NCBI GenBank assembly: GCA_911728435.2
Contig: OU452199.1
Span: 26,050,860-26,114,859, forward strand
Direction: 5' to 3'
Origin: Apoderus coryli
Taxonomy: Eukaryota > Arthropoda > Insecta > Coleoptera > Attelabidae
Length of the DNA: 64,000 bases
A program made the translations under genes and the position numbers. Under the pieces are notes generated by a model. It saw nothing but the letters and a program-made list of their open reading frames with translations, was not told the origin of the DNA and did no database searches. Each line of letters starts with the position of its first letter. Position 1 is the stretch's first letter. Positions 60,070 to 64,000 of this stretch are shown here, in pieces.

Positions 60070-60960
60070 TCGTAAATACTCGTACTTTGTCATTGCCAAC
60101 TCTGTTTCTTATTTCTAAATGTACGAATCCATAGCTAGCAAACATCCTTTCGATATCAGCAGAGTACTCGTATGCACAGGCACCCAAAACAGAAATCACT
60201 ATAGAGAGCACTTGCTTAATTTCTGAAACATCTTTGTGAGTTCACACTGTACTGCTGTTACGTTGTTTATTATTTCCTCTGAAGAGAGTTTTGTGAAAAT
60301 GGTCCACTTTGCGTCCAACTTAATTAGAAATGGTAATAATCCTGTGTCTGCAAAATATTTGGAAAGCATGTCTACAGCATCTCTCTTTTCTTCAGCTAGT
60401 AATGGTTTTGTTTATTGTAGGATCCAACATAATATATGCCAATAAGTGAAACATATTTCTTCTTAAATTATTGATATTGACGCAAGTTTCTTCAAAATGG
60501 TCATAAATAGCCAGTAACTTTTTCCATATATAAACTGCACAATGCATAAAAATGCGCCTCTTTGCTGTATTGCATCCAGTGCTATGTTTTAGCAACTGTA
60601 AAATCTTAAACCATCCTTTTGATATAGATATCTGAAACTTTTTTCAAAATCACTGGATAAATTGCATCTTTATGCTCTTCAGATATCAATAACAATTTTG
60701 CCATTCATTTACATAGATCTCAATACAATCTGAAAGTGTATTCCACCGAACATCTTAAGGTAAGACCAATTCTTTGCCCCCTTTTTCTTTATACCAAGCA
60801 TGGACAAATGGATATTTCTGAAGTATTTCACAATTTGTACTATATGTTATTTTACCTGCGATCCTTCTAAATCTTTGGAGAGCAAACCAGTAAGTGTGCC
60901 AATCAACCATATAATCACTTTTATCAACCCTGTTGTTATACATCAATGCAATCAGAAAAA
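60070..60960 (-). pseudogene. hAT-family transposase relic, middle to C-terminal dimerisation region
   Basis: On the minus strand, EIVKYFRN-like and WYKEKGGKELVLP lead into VRWNTLSDCIEIYVNEWQ, the conserved TRWN-type block of hAT transposases. Fragments with many stops follow, and then YSADIERMFASYGFVHLEIR and NRVGNDK, the hAT C-terminal dimerisation motif with its Ser-Ala/Glu-Arg-x-Phe core. The order and spacing fit the DUF659/hAT-dimer architecture. The N-terminal BED finger is not seen. At about 60070 the coding match ends where a fragment of the 47104-family repeat end begins. Confidence 0.8.
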
Positions 60961-61059
60961 AACCTATTTTCTCAAAATTCTTAATAAATTCGATAACATT
61001 AGAAGGAAATATTTTTGAAAAGAACGATGTCGTCGTGTAGTAAATAAACGTAATTGTAT

Positions 61060-61525
61060 ATGTTTTTATATGGAACCCCCTGTATATTTATTTTAAGGCT
61101 GTTTGATCAGACTCCAAATATAGGTATAAGGCATGCATGATTGTGCACTTATTTCTTGATCGACATGAAAAATTCTTTTTGGATCATAGAAAGAACACTT
61201 TAACAGAGGTTTATATAGGAATACAATTTTTTTTTTAACAATTTATATTGACTTCAAAATAAATTTTTAAAAAATTTTATTTTTATTCCTATATAAACCT
61301 CTGTTAAAGTGTTCTTTCTATTATCCAAAAGACTTTTTCAAATCGATTAAGAAATAAGTGCACAATCATGCATGCCTTATACCTATATTTCGAGTCTGAT
61401 CAAACAGCCTTAATGTTTTGCTTTTGATTCTCCATAAGATTCTAATAATATTTGAAGTGTAAAATTCACAAAAATGACCCAAAGGCAACGGTTGTCGAGA
61501 TATTTAAAAATCTTTACAATTGTAA
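61060..61525 (+). repeat. Dispersed repeat interrupted by a MITE; uninterrupted paralogue at 63355-63520
   Basis: The flanks GGAACCCCCTGTATATT and ATAAGATTCTAATAATATTTGA, AACGGTTGTCGAGAT correspond to GGAACTCCCTGTATATT, the same ATAAGATTCTAATAATATTTGA and AACGGTTAGCGAGAT at 63370-63470. In the second copy only about 25 bp separate the first two blocks, so it is the empty site. Confidence 0.8.
61097..61409. mobile_element. Foldback MITE, 313 bp, flanked by TTAA
   Basis: Arms of about 140 bp (61097-61237 and 61267-61409) are almost perfect inverted copies: GGCTGTTTGATCAGACTC, AAGGCATGCATGATTGTGCA, AGAACACTTTAACAGAGG. TTAA lies on both sides (61093-61096 and 61410-61413), the target duplication of piggyBac and some Kolobok elements. 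Nearly the whole element is stem. No coding capacity. Confidence 0.9.
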
Positions 61526-62816
61526 AAGTTTCAGGACCGATTTATAAGTGTCGTCATCTCGAACTTAGTGAATACATTTAAACCTAACTCAACTCCAAAG
61601 TAGAGTTTGTCCTTATGGTATAATGAAATAACAAAGAAACGAAACAAGGAAAGTAAGTTAAGCGTTAAACTCTTCCAGGCACCTGGACGCAAAAGTGAAT
61701 AATAAAAGTTTAAGCACAGAAAAACATATTTGTCATGTAAACTCAATACAAGTTTAAGGTAAATTTAATTTTTGTTTTTGCAATACTTGGAAATTTTATT
61801 TACAAAAGCAACATAAATATCTAAAGTACACCTACCTAGATAAAATAAAAAAAAAATTGTCCTGTAATTGGCTTTGCTGTTGGACAATAAATGCTATTAT
61901 TATGTTATTTTCTTGGGTACACCCAGCGATTAGGGTACGATGTATTTACATTATTTATTGTGATTAGATTACTTTATCAATGCCAATAACAATAACCTTG
62001 AATTTTATCATTACTGATTTTGCATATGCATTTCAAATTTATTATATACAAAACAGCATTTTGAAGAAATTTTTAAGTGAAATAAAAAAATTAAAACGTC
62101 TTGCCTCCAAAATAAGTTACCGAAATCTTTTTTGGCAGTTTTACTATAAATATTTTAGAACTAGTTCTATCACCTACTCTCAATAGTTTTTATAATATGA
62201 TGAGAAACCACCCTAAATGAACAATTAATTGTGCGAACAAAGTTTGAGTCATAATAAATATGGTAAAAGATTTTTTATTTTTGAAAACACTTGACTAATT
62301 GTTAGAATTAATCCATATCATTAGTTAATGATTTTTCGATAAGATCTATTATGTGATATTTGGAAACCTTAGAATATAACCTATGCGATCTCGATAACCG
62401 AGAATAATCATGCAAATTTTAGGTTGCCAACAAAAATTTTGTCCGGAAGCATTACCTACCCTAGGAATAGATTTAGTATCTGTTTGCGCAACAAGAGAGA
62501 ATATGATGTCAAAAGGCACAATCCTTCAAATATCCAAAGATCAACAATTTGCATCCACCTACCTGACAAATTAATCTCAAAATGTTTCATAGCCGATGAT
62601 ATAATTTTAACAGTTTGTCGTTCCTTTTATAAAACATACAAATGATTGAGCGGTAAGAAATCATGTCACATCAGCTCAGCTGATATGACTTTATAGGAGG
62701 ATAACATCTTATATTGCCCAAAGCTGAAAGTTGATTAACAACGTTGACTATATGTAGTTGTACTTAGTTATTATTAATTATTATATTATAGAAAACTTCC
62801 ACTGGCAACTTAAATT
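61526..62816. other. AT-rich DNA, no gene recognised
   Basis: No supported feature. The plus frame at 62424-62645 has no motif I can name. Confidence 0.4.
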
Positions 62817-62907
62817 ATAGAAACACTATACTTGTGGATAAATCCTACGTAAAATTTACGTAGTGTAAATTTGAGGCAGCATTTATCCAGAAGTATATTG
62901 TTTCTAT
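62817..62907. repeat. 91-bp hairpin with nested palindrome
   Basis: 27-bp arms (62817-62843 and 62881-62907) pair with three mismatches: ATAGAAACA, TATACTT and GGATAAAT are shared. In the loop, CTACGTAAAATTTACGTAG forms a second stem. It may be a tiny MITE or a hairpin RNA precursor. Confidence 0.75.
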
Positions 62908-63650
62908 ATTATTAATTAAATTTTATTTCTCAGTTTGAAAATATTCGTGAACTAGTGCATCATTCAAAAACTTTTTGATGTGTTACGAAGTTAAACAACA
63001 TGTTGGAATTCAATTTATGATAGCTTGATTATTTAAGCATTATGTTGCAATGTAATAGATATTTAATAAAACTAACCCATTCTATAGTACAAACTGCTAC
63101 AATTCATTGAATGTTTAAATATTTACTAACTTGTCATATCCAAGCAGGACTGGCCCGAAGTTGTATTTCCGTCCAGTGAGTGATTGTTTTATTGGATGTA
63201 ATAGAATATGAAGAATGTAGGCGTTGTCAGTATTGCTTGATATTTCCATATTGTGTAAATGAGATGGTTTTCTATCGAAGAGTTAGTTCATCAGTTAGTT
63301 TTGATCAAAAGATAAATCTTGCATGTCGATCGTGTCGTAGATAAATGTATCTAATTGCATAAGTTTTTTATGGAACTCCCTGTATATTATAAATTTTGTT
63401 GATTCGGCATAAGATTCTAATAATATTTGATATGTAATGGAATTCACCTAAAGTCAACGGTTAGCGAGATAATTATAAATCGCACTCATAAAAAAATCTT
63501 AAATTGTTAAAGTTTCCTTGATGGTTTTTCCTTTCTTATCATTGTTGCAAATTAGACATTGTCACGTCATTTTAAAAATGTTTATACAATTATTGAACAT
63601 CGATTGCCTTGTCTGTCGTAAAAGTTAAAATTAACTTAAGCAAAACTTTG
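62908..63650. other. AT-rich DNA with the empty-site repeat copy at 63355-63520
   Basis: Apart from the paralogue of the 61060 repeat I see nothing supported here. Confidence 0.4.
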
Positions 63651-64000
63651 CGGATTGAAGAAATATTAATTATGATAGGATGTGTTTATCGAACTAGAAC
63701 TCAAGATGAGGTCTGCGAAATGTTTAATATTAAATATCCTGACACTAGGATATCCCAGTCTACGGTAAGCAGAATTGAAAATTAATTTAGAGTACGGGTT
63801 CCAACGAGATCTTCCTAGAACTAACTGGTCACCCTCCAATTTCCCAATTCAAGAAATAGCACTATTGGAAAATCATGCGTGGGGTTACAAAAACAGAAAT
63901 ATCATCCGTATAGAGCGAAATTAATTCTTGAGCTAAACGAAGACGATTCAGATTGTAGAAATGAGTTTTGCGAAATTTTAATAAATGGATCTGATCCATT
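63651..64000 (+). pseudogene. Mariner-like transposase N-terminus, runs off right edge
   Basis: ATG at 63672 reads MIGCVYRTRTQDEVCEMFN, then ISQSTVSRIEN, stop, FRVRVPTRSS, stop. After a frame change it reads KYHPYRAKLILELNEDDSDC, RNEFCEI. These are the N-terminal helix-turn-helix (recognition helix S-Q-S-T-V-S-R-I) and the KYHPYK...ELNEDD-DRR-EFCE segment that precedes the catalytic domain in insect mariner-like transposases. At least three stops and a deletion make it a relic. The catalytic part would lie beyond the window. Confidence 0.8.

Noticed and set aside
62424..62645. Possible reverse transcriptase tail or small gene
   Set aside because: YPRNRFSI hints at a Jockey tail, but nothing else aligns.

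Overview
The window looks like a heterochromatic or gene-poor stretch of an arthropod, most likely insect, nuclear genome. The DNA is very AT-rich, introns use GT-AG borders, and nearly every recognisable protein fragment belongs to a transposable-element family common in insects: mariner/Tc-like, hAT, pogo-like, CR1/Jockey and RNase H-bearing non-LTR elements, and THAP/P-like. I found no complete host gene. The species cannot be named from this sequence.

Layout. 1-1042: a mariner-like transposase reading frame on the minus strand, open to the window edge. 1154-7420: a satellite array of about 40 monomers of about 157 bp with higher-order structure. 7421-9669: a unique AT-rich segment holding a broken Ulp1/C48-type protease with a zinc-finger tail. 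9670-10580: six more monomers of the same satellite in the opposite orientation. Together 1154-10580 has the plan of a foldback-type element, or of an inversion inside a satellite. 10.6-33 kb is mostly unrecognised AT-rich DNA with relics of three reverse transcriptase or transposase genes, a pogo-like C-terminus, a tandem 244-bp duplication and a large palindromic MITE. 33.7 kb holds a THAP-domain first exon. 36-44 kb is a nested stack: a palindromic MITE, a hAT-type element with an 8-bp target duplication, and a decayed mariner-like transposase (43865 to 39520, minus). That transposase is split by a head-to-tail dimer of a 730-bp Helentron-like element, and the second copy of the dimer is split by a 2183-bp element with terminal inverted repeats and an exact 8-bp duplication that carries a multi-exon THAP gene. 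45-48 kb has further foldback repeats, one with a THAP relic. 48.5-50.5 kb is a 5'-truncated RNase H-type retrotransposon. 51.6-53 kb has two different mariner-type relics. 54.4-56.3 kb is an element with long inverted repeats. 56.6-59.4 kb is a CR1/Jockey-type retrotransposon interrupted by a 321-bp tandem repeat containing a well-folded tRNA-like module and ending in a perfect 50-bp palindrome. 60-64 kb has a hAT transposase relic, a 313-bp TTAA foldback MITE with a paralogous empty site, a 95-bp hairpin and a mariner-type N-terminus running off the right edge.

How the parts relate. Nothing here forms a metabolic or regulatory pathway. The window records successive insertions, and their order can be read from nesting: the 39-44 kb stack gives three ordered events, and the CR1/SINE-like stack gives two. 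The best leads are the satellite-armed inverted structure around the protease relic, the TIR/8-bp-duplication element carrying an intron-containing THAP gene, and the Helentron-like tandem dimer. The only long undamaged reading frame is the transposase at the left edge.
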